Assembly (NCBI GenBank): GCA_013215465.1
Contig: JABSOW010000031.1
Coordinates: 1 to 39,702 of the forward strand
Length of the DNA: 39,702 nucleotides
Origin: Colwellia sp.
GTDB lineage: Bacteria; Pseudomonadota; Gammaproteobacteria; Enterobacterales; Alteromonadaceae
Reading direction: 5' to 3'
In this document: positions 25,454-33,929 of the stretch, in pieces
Layout: each line of letters begins with the position of its first letter
How positions within the stretch are numbered: the first letter of the stretch is position 1
Notes under the pieces: generated by a model
What the model was told of the DNA's origin: nothing
The model's input: only the letters and a program-made list of their open reading frames with translations
The model's database searches: none
Position numbers and translations under genes: made by a program

Positions 25454-27565
25454 TTACCGGCTTGTTCGGGAAATATCTCCAATAGATCTTGCGTATTTGT
25501 TTCGTTCTATAACAAACTGGCGAACATCCTCAACATCAGATACAGATAACTCTAAACCAAAACCTACCATGCCATTTGATTTGAGTATACCGTCATGAAC
25601 AACACTCTTCCAATCCGCAGCACTATTTGTAATTGCTGAATATCTTAAATCTGGAGTTACCCCACCACCTACTGCGCCGGTACCATGACAGGACGCACAA
25701 TATAATTCATACGTTTTATGACCTCGGAGCAATCTAGTGTCTTCAGTTACAATATTTGTGTAATCGGGCAAATCCCTAAGTTCGTCAAGAAGCTCTGGTA
25801 ATGATGCTTCCCCGCCAATTTTAAAAGTAAGTAATCTACTGCGATTAACAGGATCTGGATCTGAATCTAACGCTAGAGGACCTGTCATTAAGGGGTATAT
25901 TCCACCCCATCCTGCCGATACAGTGACGTATTGCTCACCGTTTATAGTATAGGTAATGGGTGCGGCTACAATACCTGTCTGCGCAGGAAACTCCCAGAGT
26001 TTCTCACCTGTGCTAGCGTTAAATGCGTTAAAGAAACCAGTCGCACTGCCCTGGAAAACTAAATTACCAGCAGTAGAGAGTACACCTCCATTCCATATAC
26101 CTGGAAACTGGACACGCCAAATTTCCTTTTGTTGAACGGGATCCCAAGCTGAAAGGTGTCCCTTGGTGGCATTTTTAATAGCTTTTACCACGGTGGGATC
26201 ATCAGGAAAACCCGCAATAGTTAAATCAATACCTAAATTTACTGCCAGCTGTTTAGGTTTAAAGTCGTTATCACTAGCATAAGGAAATGCGAACTCTTGT
26301 GCCGCGAAGTATACTAAACCAGTATCAGGGCTAAATGACATAGGATGCCAGTTATGTCCACCTACCCATGCTGGGGTTACTAGTGCAGGTTTATCCGACA
26401 ACCAATAACGTGCATCATCGTTAATAATTGGTCGTCCATCTTTATCAATCCCACTTGCCCAATTCACTGGTACATAATTTTCAGCAGAAATAAATTCTCC
26501 CGTTTCTCTATCAAGCACATAGAAAAAGCCATTTTTCGGTGCTTGCATAATGACCTTTCGCTGCTGGCCTTTAATGGTAAGATCAGCAAGGATCATATGC
26601 TGGGTCGCGGTAAAGTCCCAAGCATCCATTGGTGTTGTTTGATAATGCCAAACATACTTACCTGTATCAGCGTTTAATGCGACAATTGAAGAAACAAATA
26701 AATTATCGCCTTCACTATCGGTACGTAGTTTAGGATTCCAAGGGCTAGAATTACCCACGCCAATATATAAGAGATTAAATTCAGCATCGTAGGACATAGA
26801 GTCCCAAACAGTTCCACCACCACCCAATTTCCAAAACTCTCCGTTCCAGCTATTTACAGTTTTATTATGAATTGGATTGTCTTGAGGCTTATCAGGGTGT
26901 CCCGGAACAGTATAGAATCGCCACACTTGCTTGCCAGTGTTTTCATCATAGGCAGACACATAACCTCTTACACCAAATTCTGCGCCACCGTTGCCAATAA
27001 AAACCTTGCCATTAACTACACGAGGCGCACCCGTGATGGTATAGCTTTGACTAGTGTCAGTCGTTTGTACTGACCAGACTTCTTTACCGGTCTTTATATC
27101 TAATGCTATCAATCGCCCATCATAAGCACCAATAAATACTTTCCCATTGGCGTAAGCCAGTCCGCGATTAACAGGGCCACAACAGCCTTTAACCGCGATC
27201 GATTTGTCGACTTTAGGATCATAGTGCCAAATTTGTTCTCCCGTTTCTGGGTTTATAGCAAAAACATGGCTCCAAGCAGCCGTTGTATACATAACCCCAT
27301 TAACAACCAATGGTGTTGCTTCCTGTCCACGCCCTTCTGGCAAATCCATGTACCATGCTAATGATAAGTTTTTAACCGTTTTATCATTAATTTGGTTGAG
27401 CTGACTAAAACGCTTTTCATCGGGGCCCTTGCCAGTCGAAATCCATTCTGCTTCGTCAACCTTTAATTGAACTTGGTTGGCAGACACTGATTTTGATTTG
27501 GTATTCCCACAGCCGCTAAAAAGAAATACGGTAAGTACCATTAAAAAAAGATGAAATAATTTCAT
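25454..27565 (-). CDS. PQQ-dependent alcohol dehydrogenase with cytochrome c domain (type II quinohemoprotein)
   Basis: Oxidises alcohols in the periplasm and passes electrons from PQQ to its own heme c. A lipoprotein signal precedes C19 (FLFSGC), so it is probably membrane-anchored. The eight-bladed propeller (~40-580) has the vicinal cysteines C128-C129 (KGCCGPVNRG), the metal ligands E196 (GNGGAEFGVRG) and N272 (GNSSPWN), and the catalytic D317 (DAWDFTATQ). The residue two after D317 is Thr, not Asp, which marks the Ca-dependent rather than the lanthanide type. The C-terminal cytochrome has CASCH at 622-626 and M665 as the probable sixth ligand. 703 residues, full length. TTGAGG lies before ATG 27565. 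The natural alcohol is not known. Confidence 0.94.
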   Translation of the reverse strand: MKLFHLFLMVLTVFLFSGCGNTKSKSVSANQVQLKVDEAEWISTGKGPDEKRFSQLNQINDKTVKNLSLAWYMDLPEGRGQEATPLVVNGVMYTTAAWSHVFAINPETGEQIWHYDPKVDKSIAVKGCCGPVNRGLAYANGKVFIGAYDGRLIALDIKTGKEVWSVQTTDTSQSYTITGAPRVVNGKVFIGNGGAEFGVRGYVSAYDENTGKQVWRFYTVPGHPDKPQDNPIHNKTVNSWNGEFWKLGGGGTVWDSMSYDAEFNLLYIGVGNSSPWNPKLRTDSEGDNLFVSSIVALNADTGKYVWHYQTTPMDAWDFTATQHMILADLTIKGQQRKVIMQAPKNGFFYVLDRETGEFISAENYVPVNWASGIDKDGRPIINDDARYWLSDKPALVTPAWVGGHNWHPMSFSPDTGLVYFAAQEFAFPYASDNDFKPKQLAVNLGIDLTIAGFPDDPTVVKAIKNATKGHLSAWDPVQQKEIWRVQFPGIWNGGVLSTAGNLVFQGSATGFFNAFNASTGEKLWEFPAQTGIVAAPITYTINGEQYVTVSAGWGGIYPLMTGPLALDSDPDPVNRSRLLTFKIGGEASLPELLDELRDLPDYTNIVTEDTRLLRGHKTYELYCASCHGTGAVGGGVTPDLRYSAITNSAADWKSVVHDGILKSNGMVGFGLELSVSDVEDVRQFVIERNKYARSIGDISRTSR

Positions 27566-27611
27566 TTATGCCTCAATTTTTGTTCTAAACCTAAAATAAT
27601 ATATAGCTAAT

Positions 27612-27646
27612 AATGTTCCCCACCTTCATCAGAGCTGGGGAACATT
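27612..27646 (-). terminator. Hairpin between TonB receptor and alcohol dehydrogenase
   Basis: Perfect 11-bp stem AATGTTCCCCA (27612-27622) and TGGGGAACATT (27636-27646) with a 13-base loop, just past the receptor stop. On the minus strand it is followed by ATTAGCTATATATTATTTTAG, with no clean U-tract. It may be a terminator or an mRNA-stabilising hairpin between two cotranscribed genes. Confidence 0.6.
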
Positions 27647-27659
27647 TGATTATCAATAA

Positions 27660-29972
27660 TTAAAATTGATATTTAACCGTTAAGTAAAGTTCTCTGCCTC
27701 GATTATAACCACCTTCAACAAAACCAACTCCAGGTTGACTAAAGCCAGTATAAATAAATCGCTCATCAGTAGCATTGATCACACCACCAATTACCGACCA
27801 ATCTTCATTTTCAGAGGTGTAGGTTGCAGATAGCCCTACTAGCCCAAATGACTCCTGAAAGAGTAAAGGATCATTTTCAGCATCATTAAAATGATCATCT
27901 TTCCATACATAGTCTGCATGTAGTTTTATTTCACTGCCATTTGATAAATAAATATAGTAGTCACCAGAAACATTAAAGGTATTCTTTGCTATGTTGGCAA
28001 AATCATTGTCTGCCGTAATAGTTGCATCAGGGTCAGTAATTTCGATGATGTCTGCATCAATATAAGCGTATCCCGCATTAACGTGAAAATCTTCGGTTAC
28101 AAATGCAGTTAATTCCACCTCAAAACCTTGAATTTTAGATTTTCCTGCATTCACAGTAATCGGGGTTACGCCTTCTTGATTGGTGATTTGTAAATCGGTG
28201 TAATCTGTTGAAAATAAAGCGGCATTAATTCGGATTTTAGAAAAATCTATTTTTGCGCCTATTTCAATCGTTTCTGCTTCTTCAGGATCGAACGAACGAA
28301 CCCCCTGTTGTGGGTCAACTGTTCTGCCAGTAAAACCCCCTGATTTAAACCCTTGAGAGTATGATGCATAAGTAAAATATTGCTCATTCCAACGGTAATC
28401 TACACTAAAACGAGGTGAGAAATTTGTAAACTTGGCACTGTCTTCGCCGACAAGTAAATTTTGCGGATTTGCACCTAGGGTGACATGTGTAGGGCGATAT
28501 TCCTTTTTGTCTTCCGTATAGCGGGCACCGATAGTTGCACTGAACTTATCAGTAATATCGTAAGTTCCTTGAGCAAATACTGCAATAGAGGTGTTGCTAA
28601 CGTCATTAAGTTCATCCAAATATAAATTAATAACAGTCCCAGGAGCACCACCGATAGCTAAATCGACTTCCAGAGCCAAAGGTACTTGGACACGATCTTC
28701 ACCATCTTCTTTGAAATAGTACACACCGCTTAACCATTTAAGTTTGTCATCAAAAGCTAATCCGGTTAATTGCAACTCTTGAGAAAGTTGATTGTGTTCA
28801 TATTGATTTCGTGTCTGATCAAGAATCAGTGGCGATGCATCACCATCACGCGAAAAATCAGCTTCTATAGTGCGATAAGCGGTGATTGATTTAACATCAA
28901 CACTACCCAAGTTCCATTGCAAGGTTGCTGAAATTCCGAACAAATCATAGTCTGAATTACCGCGAGCTCCACTATACGTGGTGTCTGGATCACCGGTAAT
29001 AAAACGCTCATCATAAGCCGGTCTTCCCTCAGGTACTGCAAGACCGTTATGCGCATCAGCTAATGTAACACCGGTTCCATAACTTGACGTAAAACCAAGT
29101 AATGTTTGTGCTGGCGCTGTTTCTCTTGCTGTTGATGCATCTATGGCAATACGAGCCTCGAAATCATCCCCACTATAGAGAAGCTTCAAACGTCCCGATT
29201 GGAGGTTTTTTTCACCAAGTGGTGCGCCATCACTATAGAGCGAATCGCCACCGCCATCAAAAGCATCCTGTATTTGTGGTACGTCAATTAAATCTACTCC
29301 AGCAGGAGGGGCTAAACGTTTAACATAGCCATCTTGAGTTTTTGAAGAAAAAGTAAAGGAACTAAACCAAGTATCCGATAGCGGTACTTCAATTTTTCCA
29401 CGCACATCAAGTCGATTGTCACTACCACCTGTAATAGATAAAGAGCCCGCTAAAGTATCACCAGGATCTTTAGAAATAATACTAATTGCACCACCAATAG
29501 TGTTTCTTCCAAACAGCGTCCCCTGAGGACCTTTTAGAATTTCAACACGCTCAATATCAAGTAAATCGACGAGTCCACCCACTGAACGACCAACGTAAAC
29601 GTCATCAATATAGAGTCCGACACCTGGATCTGTAGTCAATAAGAAATCAGTGGTGCCAATTCCTCTAATAAATGCATTGATTGCTGCTGAGCTACCACTA
29701 ATAGGCGCCGCGGCATCAATTTCTAATCCTGGTGTAAAACTCCCAATTCCAGAAATATCAGTAATACCTCTAGCATTTAAACCATCACTGGTAAAAGCAG
29801 AAACGGCAATAGGTACATCTTGAATACTTTCTGTAACTTTACGAGATGTTATTTGAATGGTTTCAATTTGTCCTTTTTCATTTTCTTCACTCTTTGACTG
29901 AGCGATAGCCAACTGACTAGTTCCGATATAAAAAAGAGAAGTCAAAAAAACTGCTATTTTGGTTTTATTCAT
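27660..29972 (-). CDS. TonB-dependent outer-membrane receptor upstream of the alcohol dehydrogenase
   Basis: A 770-residue receptor. Signal peptide MNKTKIAVFLTSLFYIGTSQLAIA, then the TonB box region IETIQITSRK, a plug with DVPIAVSAF...ARGITDISG and GPQGTLFGRNTIGGAISIISK, and a barrel ending LTVKYQF. This is the iron-complex/cobalamin-like subfamily that is greatly expanded in Alteromonadales and imports many kinds of substrate. The start at 29972 is chosen because GGGGA lies six bases before it; an in-frame ATG at 29984 is the alternative. It stands 94 bp upstream of the alcohol dehydrogenase with a hairpin between, so it may bring in the alcohol substrate or PQQ. Substrate unknown. Confidence 0.9.
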   Translation of the reverse strand: MNKTKIAVFLTSLFYIGTSQLAIAQSKSEENEKGQIETIQITSRKVTESIQDVPIAVSAFTSDGLNARGITDISGIGSFTPGLEIDAAAPISGSSAAINAFIRGIGTTDFLLTTDPGVGLYIDDVYVGRSVGGLVDLLDIERVEILKGPQGTLFGRNTIGGAISIISKDPGDTLAGSLSITGGSDNRLDVRGKIEVPLSDTWFSSFTFSSKTQDGYVKRLAPPAGVDLIDVPQIQDAFDGGGDSLYSDGAPLGEKNLQSGRLKLLYSGDDFEARIAIDASTARETAPAQTLLGFTSSYGTGVTLADAHNGLAVPEGRPAYDERFITGDPDTTYSGARGNSDYDLFGISATLQWNLGSVDVKSITAYRTIEADFSRDGDASPLILDQTRNQYEHNQLSQELQLTGLAFDDKLKWLSGVYYFKEDGEDRVQVPLALEVDLAIGGAPGTVINLYLDELNDVSNTSIAVFAQGTYDITDKFSATIGARYTEDKKEYRPTHVTLGANPQNLLVGEDSAKFTNFSPRFSVDYRWNEQYFTYASYSQGFKSGGFTGRTVDPQQGVRSFDPEEAETIEIGAKIDFSKIRINAALFSTDYTDLQITNQEGVTPITVNAGKSKIQGFEVELTAFVTEDFHVNAGYAYIDADIIEITDPDATITADNDFANIAKNTFNVSGDYYIYLSNGSEIKLHADYVWKDDHFNDAENDPLLFQESFGLVGLSATYTSENEDWSVIGGVINATDERFIYTGFSQPGVGFVEGGYNRGRELYLTVKYQF

Positions 29973-29984
29973 AGTTTTCCCCAT

Positions 29985-30324
29985 GTAGTTATATGTACTT
30001 CAACTAATTTCGTCTTAAAATCATAATAAATTAAATAATTAGATAACCAAAAACAAATATTGTTATTATTTTTTAATAGGTTAAATAGAAAATAGTTGTG
30101 TAAATGATGCAAATAAACATAACGTGTTATATATATTTACAAGCTAAGTAAATCACGTACCTTAATTTATATCTTGGTCAGCAGAGAAGTAATTTAATGG
30201 CTGAGAGTGAAATTTTTATGAGCAGACTATAACTCTGGCATGTTTGGGAGTGGGAGAGACTACTTAACTATTGGGATTGAAAACCATAATATTACTGGAA
30301 ATTTAGGCCATTTAAAAAGATCAC
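29985..30324. other. Promoter region of the TonB receptor and flanking intergenic DNA
   Basis: AT-rich stretch with no gene that can be supported. It must hold the promoter for the receptor/alcohol dehydrogenase genes. I saw neither the GACTAAGGGA box nor the TCCTACT half-site here. Confidence 0.5.
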
Positions 30325-30507
30325 TTAGTTTGATTGGTATAAAGCACAAGATTTACATATGCATGCTTTATTTTTGGCGTTACTTGGAATTTTTTTTAAT
30401 AAAGTTTCGGGAAACTGTATTGTTTGCTCACTGCACCAACAATCTAGCGTTGAACCACAAGAAGAGTTATTCCCACAATTATTACTTTTATTGCATAGCG
30501 GACACAA
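30325..30507 (-). CDS. Small cysteine-rich CWC-family protein
   Basis: About 60 residues with ten cysteines in the pattern of the cysteine-rich CWC family: CPLCNKSNNC, then CWCSEQTIQFPETLLKKIP and ACICKSCA near the end. The role of this family is unknown; the cysteine pairs suggest metal binding. The start is uncertain. The only start within the homologous part is a TTG at 30507. The frame is open upstream for about 25 codons but contains no ATG or GTG, only ATT codons. The gene may be functional with a rare start or may have lost its start. Confidence 0.65.
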   Translation of the reverse strand: MCPLCNKSNNCGNNSSCGSTLDCWCSEQTIQFPETLLKKIPSNAKNKACICKSCALYQSN

Positions 30508-30718
30508 ATTAGGATTAATATCATTTAAATCCTGTTGTTGACTGCTACGAGATGACGTTGGTTTTTTAATAATAATCTGCCGACTACAAGGTTATATGGA
30601 TAATACACCCATTTAATGACTATATAAAATAGCTTAGTGGAATTCATGGCTCGTTTTCTTGAGCATTACGGTATATTGACAGGAGTTAGGCTCATAAGTA
30701 AGTTTAAATTAAAGCCCC

Positions 30719-30970
30719 TTAACTTTTATTTAGGATACTTTCAATTTCAGACTTTAAACGTGTTAATGAATCTATATGCTCATTTGAAGTCTTTACTCCC
30801 GGCTTTTCAGCACACCTAGACTGAGAAAATTTAACTATCTTTAATGCCATATCTATTTTTTCTATTAAAGCATTAACATCTTCAGGTATAGGTTTAATCC
30901 ACTGCAATGAAGATGAAAGATCTTCGGTTCCTTTTTTTGATAATGCTCTGATTAATTCAGTAGAATTCAC
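30719..30970 (-). CDS. Small hypothetical protein
   Basis: 83 residues, start GTG at 30970 with AAGGA seven bases before it. The sequence is largely helical and charged, with no recognised motif (ALIEKIDMALKIVKF; SLTRLKSEIESIL). The good Shine-Dalgarno and the charged, even composition favour a real gene over a chance frame. It lies alone in the remnant-rich region. Confidence 0.5.
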   Translation of the reverse strand: MNSTELIRALSKKGTEDLSSSLQWIKPIPEDVNALIEKIDMALKIVKFSQSRCAEKPGVKTSNEHIDSLTRLKSEIESILNKS

Positions 30971-31102
30971 AGACTATCCTTACTTATAACGAGCTTGTAG
31001 AATAACTCGTTTTTTATATTATTGTTTAATTAAAATACTCTAACTGGATTATTTTCTTTTAACAATCAAAAATATTTACGTTTTTGGCAGTTTTTATTTT
31101 GA

Positions 31103-31159
31103 ATCATTGTACATTACATATTGGCTGGTTTTTTACTTATATTCTGCTTTTGAGCTTGT
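31103..31159 (+). repeat. 57-bp direct repeat, copy A
   Basis: Contains ATATTGGCTGGTTTTTTA and TATTCTGCTTTTGAGCTTGT. It matches 31915-31971 in the same orientation with about 51 of 57 bases identical. Copy B lies directly downstream of the IS1182-like transposase remnant (minus strand), so both copies are probably ends of that element type. The two copies bracket the Phd/RelE pair. Confidence 0.75.
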
Positions 31160-31202
31160 AAAATTATTTGGTGTTTATCCTCACTGAACCGCTCATTTAT
31201 TC

Positions 31203-31285
31203 ATTAAGAAATGGATGGATTAAGGTTCACTACCTGAACCGCATGCAGGGCAGTGTGAGGGTTTGGGGCTAGATACCTTCGGCTG
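31203..31285 (+). mobile_element. Possible decayed 3' tail of a group II intron
   Basis: The stretch GAACCGCATGCAGGGCAGTG, then TGAGGGTTTGGGGC..., ending near GCTGCCCGATT, resembles domains V-VI at the 3' ends of some bacterial group II introns. No reverse transcriptase is present. The resemblance is from memory of such tails and the hairpins are imperfect; it could be chance. Confidence 0.25.
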
Positions 31286-31299
31286 CCCGATTAGCTGTG

Positions 31300-31599
31300 T
31301 TACGTAAGCAACAAGAACTTTCGTAAATCACGCTCTTGCCTCATAACGTGTAAGATATAAATCTTATCGTTGTCTATTTTGTAAAATATACGACAAGGAT
31401 TAACGACCACTTCTTGGTAATTAAGATTACTTAACTCAGTCGGTTTCTTTCCTGATCCAGGGAAATCTTCAAGGCGTTCAATTTTGTTGAACATTTTCGT
31501 GATCAGTTTTTTTGCTGACAGTAAATTACTCAAAGCAATATATTCAGCTATATTATTTAGGTCTTCCAGAGCAGGGTTTGTCCAAATTATTTCAGCCAT
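31300..31599 (-). CDS. RelE/ParE-superfamily toxin
   Basis: Toxin half of a type II toxin-antitoxin pair, 99 residues. It has the family layout: IIWTNPALEDLNNIAEYIAL at the start, KIERLEDFPGSGKKPTEL in the middle, and CRIFYKIDNDKIYILHVMRQERDL near the end (arginines R and the late H/R as usual active or binding residues). The start overlaps the end of the antitoxin gene by 13 bases. The target (mRNA at the ribosome or DNA gyrase) cannot be told from this sequence. Confidence 0.88.
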   Translation of the reverse strand: MAEIIWTNPALEDLNNIAEYIALSNLLSAKKLITKMFNKIERLEDFPGSGKKPTELSNLNYQEVVVNPCRIFYKIDNDKIYILHVMRQERDLRKFLLLT

Positions 31600-31844
31600 T
31601 TATTCATTTTCTCTTTAGCTTCAATATTAGACATAGTTTCCCCGCGACTTATTGCTTGTTCACCTCTAGCAAGAGCCTCAAGAATTAGCATGCGTTTTTG
31701 CATGAATTCGAAGTCATCAACATCTACGAGGTATGCAGATGGTTGTCCATGTTCGGTTATTAATACAGGCTCTTTAGAAGAGTGGAGCTCAGATAATATT
31801 TTTGTAGCTTGACGCTTCAGTGTTGTTACTAGTTCTACTCTCAT
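31587..31844 (-). CDS. Phd/YefM-family antitoxin
   Basis: 85 residues. The N-terminal DNA-binding part reads MRVELVTTLKRQATKILSELHSSKEPVLITEHGQPSAYLVDVDDFE, typical of Phd/YefM; the C-terminal tail neutralises the toxin. The start at 31844 is chosen because a GGGGGG stretch lies about six bases before this ATG; nine codons upstream would run through the Shine-Dalgarno. A small palindrome (31856-31868) sits right behind the start, where Phd-family proteins bind their own promoter. Confidence 0.88.
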   Translation of the reverse strand: MRVELVTTLKRQATKILSELHSSKEPVLITEHGQPSAYLVDVDDFEFMQKRMLILEALARGEQAISRGETMSNIEAKEKMNKWLK

Positions 31845-31855
31845 GATAACCCCCC

Positions 31856-31868
31856 ATACAAAATGTAT
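31856..31868. promoter_or_regulatory. Palindrome at the Phd/RelE promoter
   Basis: ATACA-AAA-TGTAT, 5-base arms, 12 bp upstream of the antitoxin start. It is in the usual place for the autoregulatory operator of a Phd/YefM antitoxin. The role is inferred from position. Confidence 0.4.
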
Positions 31869-31914
31869 CACTATAGTAGCACTTGGTGGCCAGTTTTAGG
31901 GGATTTTATTTTAC

Positions 31915-31971
31915 ATCATTGAGCATTGAATATTGGCTGGTTTTTTATTTGTATTCTGCTTTTGAGCTTGT
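31915..31971 (+). repeat. 57-bp direct repeat, copy B
   Basis: See copy A at 31103-31159. This copy lies 18 bp from the stop codon of the IS1182-like remnant and is probably the element's terminal region. Confidence 0.75.
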
Positions 31972-31989
31972 TTACCAGGGGTTTGAACC

Positions 31990-32160
31990 TTAATGTAGGC
32001 TATTTCTTAACTTTTCAATGTTATGCACTAAACAATACATTTGCCATTGGGAATTCACTTTTTCTTGTCCATGCCTTTATTCACGGTGATATTGCCAAAA
32101 ACAAGGCTCTATTGCCCCTAAGCTTTTACTGTATTTTCGTCGGTCAATAGGGCTGTACTT
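31990..32160 (-). pseudogene. IS1182-family transposase, C-terminal remnant
   Basis: Hand translation of the minus strand gives YSPIDRRKYSKSLGAIEPCF, an in-frame stop a few codons later, then GQEKVNSQWQMYCLVHNIEKL to a final TAA. This matches the C-terminal end of IS1182-family (DDE) transposases, including the catalytic Glu of the IEP motif and the HNIEKL end. The N-terminal 400 or so residues are missing and one stop interrupts it, so it is dead. Confidence 0.75.
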
Positions 32161-32332
32161 TTTACCGCCTTGCCTCTACTACCTATTTTGTCTTAGTTGT
32201 TCGCGAGAAACTGTTTTGTTTTTTAGCTCTACTCTCAAGTTTAGCTTTTTTTTGTAAGCGCGTAATTAGCCCAGATACCAATATTAATCGATCCTGCGCA
32301 TAATTATCTCAGTACATTAACATGAGATAATT

Positions 32333-32638
32333 ATGAAAAAACAACAAAAATCCAACCACTAGAAAACCCTCTTTAGCAACAACAAGGCAGCGGTTGTAAG
32401 TATTATTTAATTTTGCCGTGACAATAACGTCAACACCTCCACATTCTATGCTTGGCGTAAACTCCTATCTGATAAAGCGCTACCCGTTAAACCGCAACAG
32501 GTGATCCTACTTATTATTAATGAGCAAGCCTTTGCTCAATCCTCAAGGATAAAAATCATCACGTCAAAAGGTTACCAAGTGGAATTCGATTCAACACTAT
32601 CGCAACAAGTGTTAGCACCATTATTGAAGGTACTTTGA
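32333..32638 (+). pseudogene. tnpA: IS66 tnpA, broken
   Basis: The frame beginning ATGAAAAAACAACAAAAATC hits a stop at codon 10. A second frame then reads FCRDNNVNTSTFYAWRKLL and ends VLAPLLKVL-stop at 32638, typical of the IS66 accessory protein TnpA (HTH, then the conserved C-terminal end). The stop TGA overlaps the tnpB ATG, as in intact IS66 elements. Confidence 0.75.
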
Positions 32639-32950
32639 TGCATTCCCCACAAACGGTGTATTTTGTTACAGGGTTTACCGACATGAGAAAATCAATCAAT
32701 GGTCTTAGTATTATTGTCAGTGAGACCTTATCTCTCGATCCTTTGAGTCAGCTTGGTTTGTTTTTTGTAATAAACAGCGCGATAAATTTAAAATATTATT
32801 TTGAGATACTAATGGTTTTTGGCTTTATTATCGTCGCTTAGAGTAAGGGCAATTTCAATGGCCAATATACGGAGAGGCACCCGCGGCAATGAGCATTGAG
32901 CAACGCCAACTCCAATGGTGGCATCATGCAATATAGTTTTACTTCCACCG
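32638..32950 (+). pseudogene. tnpB: IS66 tnpB, frameshifted
   Basis: Starts MHSPQTVYFVTGFTDMRKSINGLSIIV, the conserved N-terminus of IS66 TnpB. Around codon 42 the frame shifts: the continuing homology FCNKQRDKFKILF...NGFWLYYRRLE...GQFQWP lies in another frame and has two in-frame stops. Inactive. Confidence 0.8.
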
Positions 32951-32976
32951 CTGCGCCAATATTTTAACCTCTGTTT

Positions 32977-33132
32977 ATGGTGTACATAAACGAGGTTAAA
33001 ACCTGGCTTAGAAGGGGATTGAAACGAATTGATAACCAACGTCCGTACATAATTTTAGGCCGTGAATTAAAACAGTTCATAAAAGACTTAAGAACTATCA
33101 ATAAACGCCCTTGTGAGCTAGGCGAAATATAA
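32977..33132 (+). pseudogene. Fragment resembling a recombinase-associated small protein
   Basis: A 51-codon frame with VKTWLRRGLKRIDNQRPYII, then LGRELKQFIKDL and NKRPCELGE before a stop. It resembles the N-terminal part of short proteins annotated as site-specific integrase N-terminal-like (pattern W.+.GL..ID..RP.L.LGRDL..F....R...KRPC..GE.YC) and stops just before the expected YC..C. The similarity is remembered, not computed. Confidence 0.35.
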
Positions 33133-33321
33133 AGTCACACAATATATTGAATACAATAAAAATTACTGCTAACTTACTAACAATGTTATAAAAAATCATG
33201 TGCATGAAAGGATATCGATGCAATTGTCGACGGTTTAACCTTAAATGCGCATTAATAAGCGGTTAGGGTTTTATGCCTGTCCCTGACGTTTATATTATTT
33301 ACAGGTTAATGGAAGAACTGT

Positions 33322-33834
33322 ATGAAAAAAGTATTAGTGTTAACAATATCTAGTTTATTTTTGATGGCTTGTGGAAGCGGTGAGAGTACGGCTGAGAGTA
33401 CAACTGAAAGTAACATTGGTAAACCCTCTTTATCTGAAATTTCAGGTGTATGGGATCTGACTGAAACTGATGAGTTCGGAGAAGATCAACTATATGTAGC
33501 AATTAAAGAGAGTGGAGAGTTTGTAATCTACGATTACGATGGCGATTCATGGGACCAAGGGGAAGATTGCTATTATAAATTTAGCGAGACTATAACTGAT
33601 TTGGGCAATGGATCTTTTGAAATTAGTGAATATGGCGGTGAGTACAGTATTTCTAATATTTCATTATCTGAAAATCAACTTACCGTTACCGAATCATCTG
33701 AAACTCTCTCTTTTCCAAAGTCATCTATTCAAGAGTCTGATTTTGTTCCACTCTGTGACGAGGTAACTACGAATCCCAGTACATTAAGACGTTCTATTTC
33801 AGAAAAGCAATATCTATTTATCAATCGTAAATAG
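33322..33834 (+). CDS. Hypothetical lipoprotein
   Basis: 170 residues with a clear lipoprotein signal (MKKVLVLTISSLFLMACGSG, lipidated Cys at position 17). After a Ser/Thr/Glu-rich linker the mature part holds SGVWDLTETDEFGEDQLYVAI and further short beta-strands, two later cysteines (GEDCYYKF and VPLCDEV) and a polar tail. The layout suggests a small beta-barrel of the lipocalin-like type, but I do not recognise the family. A GGAAG lies before ATG 33322. It lies alone between an IS66 remnant and a RayT remnant. Confidence 0.8.
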   Translation: MKKVLVLTISSLFLMACGSGESTAESTTESNIGKPSLSEISGVWDLTETDEFGEDQLYVAIKESGEFVIYDYDGDSWDQGEDCYYKFSETITDLGNGSFEISEYGGEYSISNISLSENQLTVTESSETLSFPKSSIQESDFVPLCDEVTTNPSTLRRSISEKQYLFINRK

Positions 33835-33929
33835 TGAGATAGTTTCTTATTCTGCCACCCATAATAATTTGTTTGTATTTCCATCTATAAACTAGACTTA
33901 ATTTACCCTTATTAACTCAGGTGATTGTT

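Larger units (their letters stand above)
32254..32970 (+). mobile_element. Decayed IS66-family element, left part
   Basis: Starts with the terminal GTAAGCG at 32254 and continues with about 75 bp that recur inverted at 1-77. Broken tnpA and tnpB follow. The large tnpC (IS66 transposase) and a right end are absent, so the element has been truncated and cannot move on its own. Confidence 0.8.

Noticed and set aside
25258..25482. 74-codon minus-strand frame overlapping the end of the alcohol dehydrogenase gene
   Set aside because: No recognisable motif, begins inside the dehydrogenase gene in another frame, no ribosome-binding site, low-complexity hydrophobic end. Left out as a probable chance frame, although a small gene here cannot be ruled out.
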